Positions 25,539-33,356 of a stretch of DNA of 64,000 bases are shown piece after piece. Position 1 is the first letter of the stretch. Each line of letters begins with the position of its first letter. Source of the DNA: Chryseobacterium sp. StRB126 (GTDB lineage: Bacteria; Bacteroidota; Bacteroidia; Flavobacteriales; Weeksellaceae); NCBI RefSeq assembly GCF_000829375.1, contig NZ_AP014624.1:496001-560000 (forward strand). Reading direction: 5' to 3'. Made by a program: the position numbers and the translations under genes. A model generated the notes under the pieces. The model was not told the DNA's origin. It did not search any database and saw nothing but the letters and a program-made list of their open reading frames with translations.

Positions 25539-26363
25539 ATGAAAACAATAATTGTCTGCACAGATTTTTCCCAAGCAGCTGAAAATGCAATTCATTATGC
25601 AGCTTCTATGGCTACGGAAAACCATTATAATATTATTCTGTTCAACTTGCAAAGCGTTTCTATCCATGCTCTGAACGCTCAGGTTTCTGCTGATTTTTTT
25701 TATGAGCAGACACTTAAAACCCAACAAAAACTCACTGATAAATCTATTGAAATAAACCGTCTATATGCTGTAAAAACAGAGTATCATCTGGCTTCAGGAA
25801 GTTTTATTGAGGAACTGAACAACTGTATACAAGCCACAAACAGTGATCTTATTGTTATGGGAATGGCAGAAAAGACTCTTGAACAGCGATTTTTGGGAAA
25901 TAATGTAATCAACGCTATTCACAGAATTAAAAAACCGATATTAATTATTCCCGGACATATAGAATACACAGGAATCCGAAAAATGCTCTTTGCCTATGAT
26001 ACCCATAAATCCATCACCTGGTGTGCGATGAATGACATTTATTCTTTCATTAATGAGTTTAATGCGGAAATTGAAGTATTCAATGTAGGAGAAAGTGCAG
26101 AGGATTTTGAGGAAGTCATTCATGATATTGATCTGAATTCCGGCTATGATCTTGATGATATTAAATACAGCTTTAAGATGATCCAGTCTATTGAAATCAT
26201 CAAAGCTATTGAAGAGGAAGTAAAACTGACCAATGCAGACCTGCTGACGATGGTTCCTTACCGATATAATCTTGTGGAATCTCTTTTTCACCGAAGCAAA
26301 ACAGCTATTATGGCTTATAAAAATAAAGTTCCATTACTATCAATCCCCCTAAACATAGATTAA
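25539..26363 (+). CDS. Tandem-domain universal stress protein
   Basis: 274 residues made of two UspA-like halves. The first (~1-140) is well kept: IVCTDFSQAAENAIHYAASMA at the start and LIVMGMAEKTLEQRFLGNNVINAIHRIKKPILIIPG near its end. The second half (~150-274) is more diverged (KMLFAYDTHKSITWCAMNDI, then LTMVPYRYNLVESLFHRSKTAIMAYKNKVPLLSIP). Such proteins bind ATP or act as stress-induced scaffolds in the cytoplasm. It is divergent from the LytTR kinase gene, with repeats in between that match those before the efflux operon, so it likely belongs to the same response. A good terminator follows. Confidence 0.88.
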   Translation: MKTIIVCTDFSQAAENAIHYAASMATENHYNIILFNLQSVSIHALNAQVSADFFYEQTLKTQQKLTDKSIEINRLYAVKTEYHLASGSFIEELNNCIQATNSDLIVMGMAEKTLEQRFLGNNVINAIHRIKKPILIIPGHIEYTGIRKMLFAYDTHKSITWCAMNDIYSFINEFNAEIEVFNVGESAEDFEEVIHDIDLNSGYDLDDIKYSFKMIQSIEIIKAIEEEVKLTNADLLTMVPYRYNLVESLFHRSKTAIMAYKNKVPLLSIPLNID

Positions 26364-26444
26364 GACTCAATCAATAAAAATCACACATTTGAATTATCCT
26401 TTTTTGCCTTTTTAAGGGTTAAATTTTACACTTAATCTTGTTTA

Positions 26445-26480
26445 ACAGGGCCGGAAATTACTCTCCGGTCCTGTTTTTTT
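26445..26480 (+). terminator. Terminator after the tandem universal stress gene
   Basis: An 11-bp stem, ACAGGGCCGGA (26445-26455) with TCCGGTCCTGT (26464-26474) including one G-T pair, followed by seven T. Its T-run reaches the stop codon of the convergent oxidoreductase gene. Confidence 0.85.
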
Positions 26481-27426
26481 ATAGAGTTACCACCACTTTT
26501 CCAACTACACGATTGGTTTCCATTTCAAGATGTGCTTTGCTGATATCTTCAAACGGGAATGTTTTATAAACAGCAGGTTTTAGACTTCCTGCATTCAATA
26601 AATCTGCAATTGCTTTTATGGTTTCAGTCTTGGATTCAACCATCATAAACTCGATACCAATTCCTTTCTGGTTAGCCATATCTTTTACTTCTTCAGGAAT
26701 TTCCGGAGATGGAAGGGTTATAATGATTCCATTCTGATGTACAATTTCTACAGAGTTCAGTAAAGTTTCACCCTGAATGGTATCTATCACGACATTAACA
26801 CCCTGTACTTTATCTTTAACGTTTTCGGTAGTATAATCAATATGTTCATCAGCGCCTAATGAAAGGACAAAATCCTTGTTTTTAGCTGAAGAAACGCCTA
26901 TCACATAAGCCCCGAAATGTTTGGCAATCTGAACGGCAAAATGCCCTACTCCTCCTGAAGCAGCATGAATAACCACTTTATCTCCTTTTTTAAGGTGGGC
27001 AACATCTACCAATGCCTGATATGCGGTAATTGCTGCCATTGAGGCTGCCGCAGCCTGTGGATGGGTGATATTTTGAGGCTTTAATGCCAAATGAGACTCC
27101 GGAGCGGCAACATATTCTGCATAGGCATTTCCGTTTCCAAAGAAGTTGATCATTCCAAATACTTCATCACCTGCTTTGAAATCTATTACATTCTTTCCCG
27201 TTTCTACAACTTCTCCTGAAATATCCCACCCTAAAATAACAGGTCGTTTGTCTTCAAAGATCCAGTTTAAAACCCCCTCGTAGGCTCTTGCTTTAACATC
27301 AACCGGATTAATGGCTATCGATATCACTTTTACCAGAACCTCATCATCACCTATTGTTGGTTTTTCTACTTCTGTGAACTGAAGATTTTCTACACTTCCT
27401 GCTTCGTTTATAATAACTGCTTTCAT
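26479..27426 (-). CDS. NAD(P)-dependent quinone oxidoreductase-type MDR protein
   Basis: 315 residues of the zinc-free medium-chain dehydrogenase/reductase family (QOR/zeta-crystallin type). The N-terminal catalytic domain has the GroES-like pattern AINPVDVKARAYEG, LGWDISGEVVETG and FKAGDEVFGM. The Rossmann domain has VVIHAASGGVGHFAVQIAKHFGA, the nucleotide-binding A-x-x-G-x-x-G loop. No zinc-ligand cysteines are present. It reduces quinones or alpha,beta-unsaturated carbonyls with NADPH. The gene is divergent from an HxlR regulator. That pairing is typical of systems induced by electrophiles or quinones, so repression by the HxlR protein is likely. Confidence 0.93.
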   Translation of the reverse strand: MKAVIINEAGSVENLQFTEVEKPTIGDDEVLVKVISIAINPVDVKARAYEGVLNWIFEDKRPVILGWDISGEVVETGKNVIDFKAGDEVFGMINFFGNGNAYAEYVAAPESHLALKPQNITHPQAAAASMAAITAYQALVDVAHLKKGDKVVIHAASGGVGHFAVQIAKHFGAYVIGVSSAKNKDFVLSLGADEHIDYTTENVKDKVQGVNVVIDTIQGETLLNSVEIVHQNGIIITLPSPEIPEEVKDMANQKGIGIEFMMVESKTETIKAIADLLNAGSLKPAVYKTFPFEDISKAHLEMETNRVVGKVVVTL

Positions 27427-27479
27427 AATTTTATTTTTTAATGATGAGACAAATGTAATCTGATCGTATCTTTATGGCA

Positions 27480-27519
27480 AGTATGTACTTTTTTGTAATT
27501 TACATACTTAAAACATACT
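27480..27519. promoter_or_regulatory. Probable HxlR operators in the divergent promoter
   Basis: AGTATGT (27480-27486) is inverted against ACATACT at 27502-27508, and a further ACATACT follows at 27513-27519. The array lies between the oxidoreductase gene and the HxlR gene, where a winged-helix dimer would control both. Confidence 0.55.
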
Positions 27520-27546
27520 ATTATTGACTATCAACACATTAAAAAA

Positions 27547-27900
27547 ATGTTAAAAATAAAAAAAGTGACCAATGAGCCATCCTGCCCTGTTGATTATGCC
27601 TTCAAACGTATTGGCGGAAAGTATAAAGGTCGGATTTTATGGTACCTTCATACCCAAAGTGTGATGCGTTATGGTGAACTAAGAAAAGTTTTATCAGACA
27701 TCACCCCAAAAATGCTTACCCAAACAGTACGGGAACTGGAAGATGACGGACTTGTACACCGAGAAGTTTATCACGAGGTTCCTCCAAAAGTGGAATATTC
27801 TTTAACCGAAACAGGCCTTGAACTGATTCCTTTTATTGATTATCTGAAACAATGGGGTGAGGCCCAGATAGAAAAAGAGAGAATAAAAGCTGAAGCTTGA
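27547..27900 (+). CDS. HxlR-family winged-helix transcriptional regulator
   Basis: 117 residues, typical of HxlR proteins. The N-terminus has the conserved Cys and sequence CPVDYAFKRIGGKYKGRILWYL. In HypR/QorR-type members this Cys senses disulfide or electrophile stress. The winged helix follows: MRYGELRKVLSDITPKMLTQTVRELEDDGLVHREVY, then PPKVEYSLTETGLELIP. The divergent neighbour is a quinone-reductase-type gene and the shared intergenic region contains AGTATGT/ACATACT repeats. The likely role is a redox- or quinone-responsive repressor of the neighbour and itself (inference from context). Confidence 0.93.
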   Translation: MLKIKKVTNEPSCPVDYAFKRIGGKYKGRILWYLHTQSVMRYGELRKVLSDITPKMLTQTVRELEDDGLVHREVYHEVPPKVEYSLTETGLELIPFIDYLKQWGEAQIEKERIKAEA

Positions 27901-27916
27901 TTTAAAAATCTTACAA

Positions 27917-27948
27917 TAAAACCCGTCTCACTTCTGAAACGGGTTTTA
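27917..27948. terminator. Bidirectional terminator between HxlR and ATP-grasp genes
   Basis: TAAAACCCGT (27917-27926) pairs perfectly with ACGGGTTTTA (27939-27948) across a 12-nt loop. A and T runs on both sides suit termination of either convergent gene. Confidence 0.75.
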
Positions 27949-27962
27949 TAGATAACAAGAGT

Positions 27963-28832
27963 TTAAGGGATCATTTCGGTTAAAGCCTGGTAATAATTTT
28001 CCAATAAGGTATTATCTCCGTTCAGGAACAAATAGGGTTCTATCAGTTCCAGTTCCATAAGATTAAATGCATTATCAATAAGTACTCCATCTACTCTTGC
28101 ATATAATGTGGATTGAGGTAAGCTTTTCAGATAAGCACCTGCCTGTTCTATATGCAAAGGATCTGGTGTTGGATAGCTTATGCTTCCACCATGATAATGC
28201 TGTACTCTGAAATCTCCTTCTTTAGGCTTCTTTAATGAACAGTGACTGTATTTTCCGTTGAAAAACAGGAATGACCATTCCCCATTTTTGATTTCTTCTA
28301 CAAAAGGCTGTACCATATAGTCCTGGTCTTTCAGAAGCTCATTTATCTCTTTAGAATGTTCGTTAACATTATTTCTGCTGATGGTTACGGTATTTTGAGC
28401 CCCGGCACTTACGCATGGTTTTACAACTAATTTATCTGCATTCAAAAGGTCAAAGAAATTGTTATCAAAGCAAGATCCTTTTTCCAGATATTCTGATGCA
28501 ATCACCGGAAGCTGTCTATCTGCAATATCTTTCAGGTAATGCTTATCGGAATTCCATTTGATAATTTCTACAGGATTTAAAACTTTGATACCTAGTTGTT
28601 CAAGATGATCCAGCCAGTTCAGGAATTCATTAAGATGGTTATGATAATCCCAAGGAGACTTGATAATGGCCACATCAAAGTTGCTCCAATCTACATTTTC
28701 ATCATTCCAAATACTGGGAACAACATCCAGCCCTTTATCTTTTAAAAAGCTGATGAGTTCTGTATCTTCATCATTCGCCACTCCCTGTGAAAGTCTCGCT
28801 TCTTTTTTATAGCCTACTACTGTGATTTTCAT
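27963..28832 (-). CDS. ATP-grasp domain protein
   Basis: 289 residues without signal or membrane segments. The first ~95 residues form a Rossmann-like pre-ATP-grasp domain (MKITVVGYKK, then FDVAIIKSPWDYHNHLNEF). The ATP-grasp fold follows with DKLVVKPCVSAGAQNTVTI, DYMVQPFVEEIKNGEWSFLFFNGKYSHC and, near the end, YARVDGVL and NLMELELIEPYLFL, which holds the acidic Mg2+ ligands. The SPWDY and GEWS segments resemble RimK-like and DcsG-like (O-ureido-serine cyclo-ligase) enzymes. It should ligate a carboxylate to an amine or similar nucleophile using ATP, but the substrate is unknown. It stands alone. Confidence 0.85.
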   Translation of the reverse strand: MKITVVGYKKEARLSQGVANDEDTELISFLKDKGLDVVPSIWNDENVDWSNFDVAIIKSPWDYHNHLNEFLNWLDHLEQLGIKVLNPVEIIKWNSDKHYLKDIADRQLPVIASEYLEKGSCFDNNFFDLLNADKLVVKPCVSAGAQNTVTISRNNVNEHSKEINELLKDQDYMVQPFVEEIKNGEWSFLFFNGKYSHCSLKKPKEGDFRVQHYHGGSISYPTPDPLHIEQAGAYLKSLPQSTLYARVDGVLIDNAFNLMELELIEPYLFLNGDNTLLENYYQALTEMIP

Positions 28833-29036
28833 GTTCTGTTATTATGATTTTATCTTATAGTAAAGTTGCGAAGAATGAGTGGATATGTGTAGGTACAGAT
28901 TTTTTTATTTGGAGGGATACAATTAAGAGATCGTTTTATAATACAGCCCTTTTCTTTCTGATTACAATAAAACAAAATAGCGAAGAAATATTTATTCTTC
29001 GCTATGATATCTTACATTAAAAAATAATTTAAATTT

Positions 29037-30851
29037 TTAATTTTCTAATTTTTTCCAATTCGCCCATGTATTATCATTAAGTGCATACCTTGCCCACTTT
29101 ACACCTAACTGATCGTATGGTAAAAAGGTCTGATAAACAACAGGCTTATTATTATAATCTTCCAACCTTTCATTTCTAACTAATCCTTTTGTATTTCCAA
29201 GATAAGCCTCTGGAAAAACGCCTTCACTTTCAAATTCACTTTTGTGATACAAAATATTTGATGGTATCATAATAGCACTATCATAATTATATGAATAGCC
29301 CTGATTCATAATTGAATAGAAATCAATTTTAGGAATATTACCCAAATATTCATTTTCTTCAATTCTTGCGTTTCTTAGATTATCAGCACTTGGATTAGTT
29401 AAAAGACACATACCAGGATTAGCTGAATTATAGAACTGATTACACTTTATTGTACCAATTGGTTTTGGCTTATTAAAAGTTAAGATATTAGTAGTAAAAT
29501 TTTTAAAAATGCATTTTATAAAATCTATATATTTTCCATCACCAATAAAAGAAAGACCTGCAGGATTATTAACAGTATCAAATTCACATTGTTCAAATAA
29601 AACTTTATATGCTCCGCCATCACAGACTGAAAGAGAATCATTATGAATGTTTTTAAAAATAACGTTGGAAACCTTTACTCTGCTAGCACTATTAAAATAT
29701 ATAGCTCTTTTGGCCTTTAAAACATTTGAGTTTTCAAATACTATACTATACACTCCATTATCATCCTTATCATCATTTGTTAATGGATTATAATTACCAT
29801 ACACTGTTAATGGGGTATGAACGTCTTCAAATTTACAATTATCAATTTTAAAACTTTGATAATTTAATCTTTCTTTCTGTTGAAAATCAATAATTGACCT
29901 GTCTTTTGAAAAAATGCAAATTGCTCCCATACCTCCTATATCATTAAAATAACAGTTAGTTATTAATCCATTAGTGGTAACCGTTAAATTGGGGTCGTCA
30001 GATTCTATATCTATTGCACCAGGCATTCCATTTCCGGTCGTTCTATAGAAATCACAGTTATCGATTATAAATCTATCGCAATGGTAAATTGAAATAGCTT
30101 GTCGATTATACTGGTTTACCCCATCGAATTTACAGTTTTTTATACTAACATTTTTATTATAGGCATTCCGATATCCTTCTTGAAACAAGCCTCTACATAT
30201 AGCAATTCCATCTCCAAAAAAACCTGTAAATGTACAGTTTTCAACAGTAAAATCACTTACCCCGTGTGCCGCAATGTGATGAGAAAGCTCATCAACTTTT
30301 GGTTCTGGTTCTGGTTCTTGTCCTGGTACTGGTTCTGGTTTTTGGGGTTTAACATTCAATGTGAAAAAATTGAGCCCACTAATTTTAATATTTTTTATTG
30401 AGTTTGAGTCGTCTGACTGATTAGATACACAAGCTTCAAAAGCAAAAATTCCATCTGCTGCACTATTTCTACTTTTTGTTAATCCTTTTATTGTCGAGTT
30501 ATTTCCTATAATCTCAATATTTGAGTAAGCTTTAGTCTTAAAATCAATATGTTCAACTGCATAGCTTCCACTTGGTATTAATAATTTACCACCGCCTATA
30601 CTACTTAAAAAATCTACAGCTTTCTGAAATGATTGTGTGTCATTAGTTACAGAATCTCCTACAGCACCAAACCATTTTACATTTACGGTGTCTTTGATTA
30701 AAACTCTCCTATAAAATACATTGTTTATGCTCTTATAAATAATATTATCACACATCGCAAGAGTAATGGGAACTCCATTATAAGTAACTAAGGATTCTAA
30801 AAACACTGTCCATTCACCTGTAAATGGATCATTTTGTTCTATTGTATTCAT
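29037..30851 (-). CDS. Right-handed beta-helix protein resembling a phage tailspike
   Basis: 604 residues, no signal peptide. After ~50 residues comes VKWFGAVGDSVTNDTQSFQKAV, the pectate-lyase-3/GH28-like beta-helix entry typical of phage tailspikes. GGGKLLIPSGSYAVEHI and many Asn-ending coils (IKNCKFDGVN, IDNCDFYRT, FKNCNIFKN-like repeats) run to ~480. A Pro-Glu repeat interrupts the helix at about 165-185 (PEPVPGQEPEPEP). The last ~35 residues (VYQTFLPYDQLGVKWARYA, then WANWKKLEN) resemble the C-terminal knob of pyocin/phage fibres. It should bind or cleave a surface polysaccharide. No phage structural or lysis genes adjoin it, so it is either a lone tail remnant or a domesticated protein. 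Confidence 0.75.
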   Translation of the reverse strand: MNTIEQNDPFTGEWTVFLESLVTYNGVPITLAMCDNIIYKSINNVFYRRVLIKDTVNVKWFGAVGDSVTNDTQSFQKAVDFLSSIGGGKLLIPSGSYAVEHIDFKTKAYSNIEIIGNNSTIKGLTKSRNSAADGIFAFEACVSNQSDDSNSIKNIKISGLNFFTLNVKPQKPEPVPGQEPEPEPKVDELSHHIAAHGVSDFTVENCTFTGFFGDGIAICRGLFQEGYRNAYNKNVSIKNCKFDGVNQYNRQAISIYHCDRFIIDNCDFYRTTGNGMPGAIDIESDDPNLTVTTNGLITNCYFNDIGGMGAICIFSKDRSIIDFQQKERLNYQSFKIDNCKFEDVHTPLTVYGNYNPLTNDDKDDNGVYSIVFENSNVLKAKRAIYFNSASRVKVSNVIFKNIHNDSLSVCDGGAYKVLFEQCEFDTVNNPAGLSFIGDGKYIDFIKCIFKNFTTNILTFNKPKPIGTIKCNQFYNSANPGMCLLTNPSADNLRNARIEENEYLGNIPKIDFYSIMNQGYSYNYDSAIMIPSNILYHKSEFESEGVFPEAYLGNTKGLVRNERLEDYNNKPVVYQTFLPYDQLGVKWARYALNDNTWANWKKLEN

Positions 30852-31176
30852 ATTTTTTTATTTTGTTTTGTTATTACAAATATCCATATAGGCTACGACA
30901 AAACTTGACGTATAAAAAATTATATCAATAATGATACTTTATTTTTACAACAACAATCAAAAAGTTATAAGCTTCAGAGGTTTGATAATATAGAGTCTGA
31001 ATATCTAATTTCACCAGAATCATTAAAATTATTTGTTTTATATCTGTTGGGCTGTTCATTATGATGCCTTAAAAGGTCCAGTTACAACCAGAAAAATGGT
31101 TTCAACAAGGTTGCTCTTCAAAACATACTTTCTAATTCTCATTATTTTAATACATTTGTTATAAAACATACTTCAA
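30852..31176. other. 325-bp gene-free region between the beta-helix gene and the HExxH gene
   Basis: Very AT-rich. The only recognisable signal is a -7 box TACATTTG at 31151-31158, 18 bp before the next plus-strand gene. A stretch around 31045-31173 stays open in one plus frame (about 42 codons, containing HYDALKGP) without a good start; it may be a decayed fragment. Nothing else is identified. Confidence 0.5.
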
Positions 31177-31686
31177 ATGAATTTCGAGCAGGTTAATCTA
31201 CACCTTGAAGCCTATAAAGAACATGATCAGATCCTGGATGCTGCCAAATATCTGATCCATTCTTTTGATCTGGAACATGAAAATTTTGCAGGATTTGGAT
31301 TCAGGCAAGAGGTTTCTCCTACTTCAATGCTTCTTACTGCTGAAGGAGAATTGGGTGGGCCGCAAACCGTGATGATTCCCAGAAATTTATTTGATTTTGA
31401 TCTGAACCTTGTCCTGAATATGGTAGCTCACGAAATGCTTCATGTAAGGCAAAAGGCTCCAGGACAAGTGATAGAAGACAAAAATGAAAGAGAATTTCAG
31501 GCTTACTATGAAATGCTTTTTCATAAGGTTTTCCCACAGGTTCCTGAAGTTTCAGACTTTCATAAAAAATTCTTCGGCGGAAAAGCTCTGGAATATTATA
31601 AAAGAATGGGTGAAGGTTCAGAATTACAACAAAAATATGCAGAACAGAAAACAGAAGTAGAACATTTAATTAATACATTACCATGA
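31177..31686 (+). CDS. Putative small zinc-metalloprotease-like protein (HExxH)
   Basis: 169 residues, no signal peptide. The central segment LNMVAHEMLHVRQKAPG contains HEMLH, a zinc-binding H-E-x-x-H motif in a hydrophobic helix, with NEREFQAYYEMLFHKVF downstream. There the Glu of REFQA could be the third ligand (gluzincin style), as in SprT- or minigluzincin-like folds. Without a family match the activity is inference. Its stop overlaps the start of csaA (ATGA), and the run csaA - exonuclease - SufT-like follows at short spacing, so these four genes are probably one operon from the promoter at 31151. Confidence 0.7.
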   Translation: MNFEQVNLHLEAYKEHDQILDAAKYLIHSFDLEHENFAGFGFRQEVSPTSMLLTAEGELGGPQTVMIPRNLFDFDLNLVLNMVAHEMLHVRQKAPGQVIEDKNEREFQAYYEMLFHKVFPQVPEVSDFHKKFFGGKALEYYKRMGEGSELQQKYAEQKTEVEHLINTLP

Positions 31687-32030
31687 ACGTAAAACCAGAC
31701 ATAACCTGGGCAGATTTTGAAAAAATAGACATCAGATGCGGAACAATTATTTCAGTAAATGATTTTGAAAAGGCAAGAAACCCTTCCTATCAATTGGAAA
31801 TAGACTTTGGCGACCTAGGAATCAGAAAATCATCTGCACAAATTACTTCGCTTTATCAGAAAGAAGAACTGGTAGGAAAACAGATTTTAGCTGTTGTCAA
31901 TTTCCCTAAAAAACAGATTGCCAACTTCTTCAGTGAATGTTTGGTCTTAGGATTATATGGAGAAGACAAAAATGATGTAACTCTTTTAGCTCCTTCATTA
32001 CCCACCAAAAACGGAATGCAGGTAGGATAG
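31683..32030 (+). CDS. csaA: CsaA-like tRNA-binding/chaperone protein
   Basis: 115 residues, one EMAP-II/Arc1p-type tRNA-binding OB fold. Seen: ITWADFEKIDIRCGTIISVNDFEKARNPSYQLEIDFGDLGIRKSSAQIT, with the hallmark RCGTI, KSSAQIT and, near the end, VVNFPKKQIANFFSECLVLG. CsaA is a cytoplasmic homodimer that binds tRNA-like structures and, in Bacillus, helps in protein export as a chaperone. The start overlaps the stop of the HExxH gene by 4 bp. It is followed after 16 bp by an exonuclease gene. Confidence 0.93.
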   Translation: MNVKPDITWADFEKIDIRCGTIISVNDFEKARNPSYQLEIDFGDLGIRKSSAQITSLYQKEELVGKQILAVVNFPKKQIANFFSECLVLGLYGEDKNDVTLLAPSLPTKNGMQVG

Positions 32031-32046
32031 CAAATAAAAAAACACG

Positions 32047-32748
32047 ATGATACAGAATATACCATTAGAAAAGATCTTATTCCTTGATATTGAAACCGTT
32101 CCGCAGGCAGGCTCCTGGGACGATTTGTCAGAAACCGATCAACATCTATGGGACAAGAAAACAAGATTCCAGAGAAAGGACGATGTTTCTGCTGCTGAGT
32201 TTTATGACAGAGCCGGAATTATGGCTGAATTCGGAAAGATCATCTGCATCACCATCGGAATGGTGGAGAAGAATGAGACCTTAAAGATCAAAAGCTTCTC
32301 CGGGCATGATGAAAAGAAGATGCTTCAGGAATTTGGAGAGATTTTCAACAGTCCTAGGCTTTATAATGTGATTCTCTGCGCCCACAACGGAAAAGAGTTT
32401 GATTTCCCATGGATTGCGCGAAGATATCTCATCAACGGTATGCAGCCTCCTGCCCCATTCCAGATGTTTGGGAAAAAGCCCTGGGAGATTCCTCACATAG
32501 ATACAATGGAACTTTGGAAATTCGGGGATTATAAAAGTTTTGTCTCATTGGAATTATTGGCTCATGTCTTTGGTATTCCCACTCCAAAGGATGATATCGA
32601 CGGCTCAATGGTTTCATCAATTTACTACATAGAGAAAGACTTGCAGCGAATTGTTGACTATTGTGAAAAAGATGTCTTAACTTTGGCAAATATTTTCCGG
32701 CGTATGCGCCAGGAAGATTTGTTGAAAAGGAATATCAATTTAGATTAA
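32047..32748 (+). CDS. Predicted 3'-5' exonuclease (PolB-exonuclease-like, DEDD)
   Basis: 233 residues of the DEDD superfamily. ExoI is LFLDIETVPQ (Asp and Glu metal ligands, near 14-16). ExoII is ILCAHNGKEFDFPWIARRY (Asp at about 119). ExoIII is IVDYCEKDVLTLANIFRRM (Asp at about 214, with Tyr just before it). FGIPTPKDDIDGSMV lies between them. This matches the Bacteroidetes group related to the exonuclease domain of family B polymerases but lacking a polymerase. It should degrade or trim single-stranded DNA (or RNA) 3' ends; the cellular role is unproven. It is the third gene of the csaA run and ends 3 bp before the SufT-like gene. Confidence 0.9.
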   Translation: MIQNIPLEKILFLDIETVPQAGSWDDLSETDQHLWDKKTRFQRKDDVSAAEFYDRAGIMAEFGKIICITIGMVEKNETLKIKSFSGHDEKKMLQEFGEIFNSPRLYNVILCAHNGKEFDFPWIARRYLINGMQPPAPFQMFGKKPWEIPHIDTMELWKFGDYKSFVSLELLAHVFGIPTPKDDIDGSMVSSIYYIEKDLQRIVDYCEKDVLTLANIFRRMRQEDLLKRNINLD

Positions 32749-32751
32749 AAA

Positions 32752-33078
32752 ATGAAATTTACAGACGATCAAATTGCAGACATTGGTGAAGAAATCATCA
32801 GCGTGCTAAAAACCGTATACGACCCCGAAATTCCGGTAGATATTTACGAATTAGGGCTAATTTATGATGTACAGATCTCCGATGATGCTGACGTAAAAAT
32901 TATAATGACCCTTACCACTCCCAACTGCCCGGTAGCAGAAACACTGCCTCAGGAAGTAAAGGATAAAGTAGCAGAAGTAGAACATGTAAATAGTGTTGAC
33001 CTAGAACTTACCTTTGAACCGAGCTGGAATAAGGACATGATGAGCGAAGAAGCAAAATTTGAATTGGGAATGCTATAG
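32752..33078 (+). CDS. MIP18/DUF59 iron-sulfur assembly protein (SufT-like)
   Basis: 108 residues, one MIP18-family (DUF59/PaaD-like) domain: VLKTVYDPEIPVDIYELGLIYDVQI at the start, then IIMTLTTPNCPVAETLPQEV with the conserved Cys, and LTFEPSWNKDMMSEEAKFELGM at the end. In Bacteroidetes this protein is usually annotated as a SUF-system assembly factor that helps mature Fe-S proteins. Here it is not next to suf genes but closes a run of csaA and an exonuclease gene, 3 bp behind the latter. Confidence 0.9.
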   Translation: MKFTDDQIADIGEEIISVLKTVYDPEIPVDIYELGLIYDVQISDDADVKIIMTLTTPNCPVAETLPQEVKDKVAEVEHVNSVDLELTFEPSWNKDMMSEEAKFELGML

Positions 33079-33134
33079 GTCTTAAGCATTTTCTATACAG
33101 ATAAAATTAATATTACCACTTTTACTTAGTAATC

Positions 33135-33278
33135 ATGATAAAAAAGACAGGAGCAATACTCCTTGCTTTCTTAGGAATATATATGCTTTATTTAGGGTCT
33201 AAAATGCAGGCTCAACCTCCGTTTATAACCGGAATAGGATTTATAATTATATCATTGCCGCAACTCAGTAAAAAGTAA
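33135..33278 (+). CDS. Small two-helix membrane protein
   Basis: 47 residues beginning MIKKTGAILLAF. Two hydrophobic segments (about 5-21 and 29-42) are separated by a short polar turn, SKMQAQPP, and the tail ends LSKK. It follows the SufT-like gene by 56 bp on the same strand and is closed by a strong terminator, which supports it as a real gene. No family is recognised; it is probably an inner-membrane hairpin. Confidence 0.55.
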   Translation: MIKKTGAILLAFLGIYMLYLGSKMQAQPPFITGIGFIIISLPQLSKK

Positions 33279-33295
33279 TATAGAATTGAAAATAT

Positions 33296-33325
33296 AAAAG
33301 GATGTCACCATATGACATCCTTTTT
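33296..33325 (+). terminator. Terminator after the small membrane protein gene
   Basis: A 12-bp stem: AAAAGGATGTCA (33296-33307) pairs with TGACATCCTTTT (33313-33324), with a 5-nt loop and a T-run. A-rich on the left, so it could also serve the convergent sulfurtransferase gene. Confidence 0.85.
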
Positions 33326-33356
33326 CTATCATTGAAACCTCATTCTAAGGTTATTT

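Noticed and set aside
31045..31173. Open frame of about 42 codons containing HYDALKGP in the region before the HExxH gene
   Set aside because: No convincing start, no recognised homology, and it overlaps the promoter of the next gene; noted as a possible fragment only.
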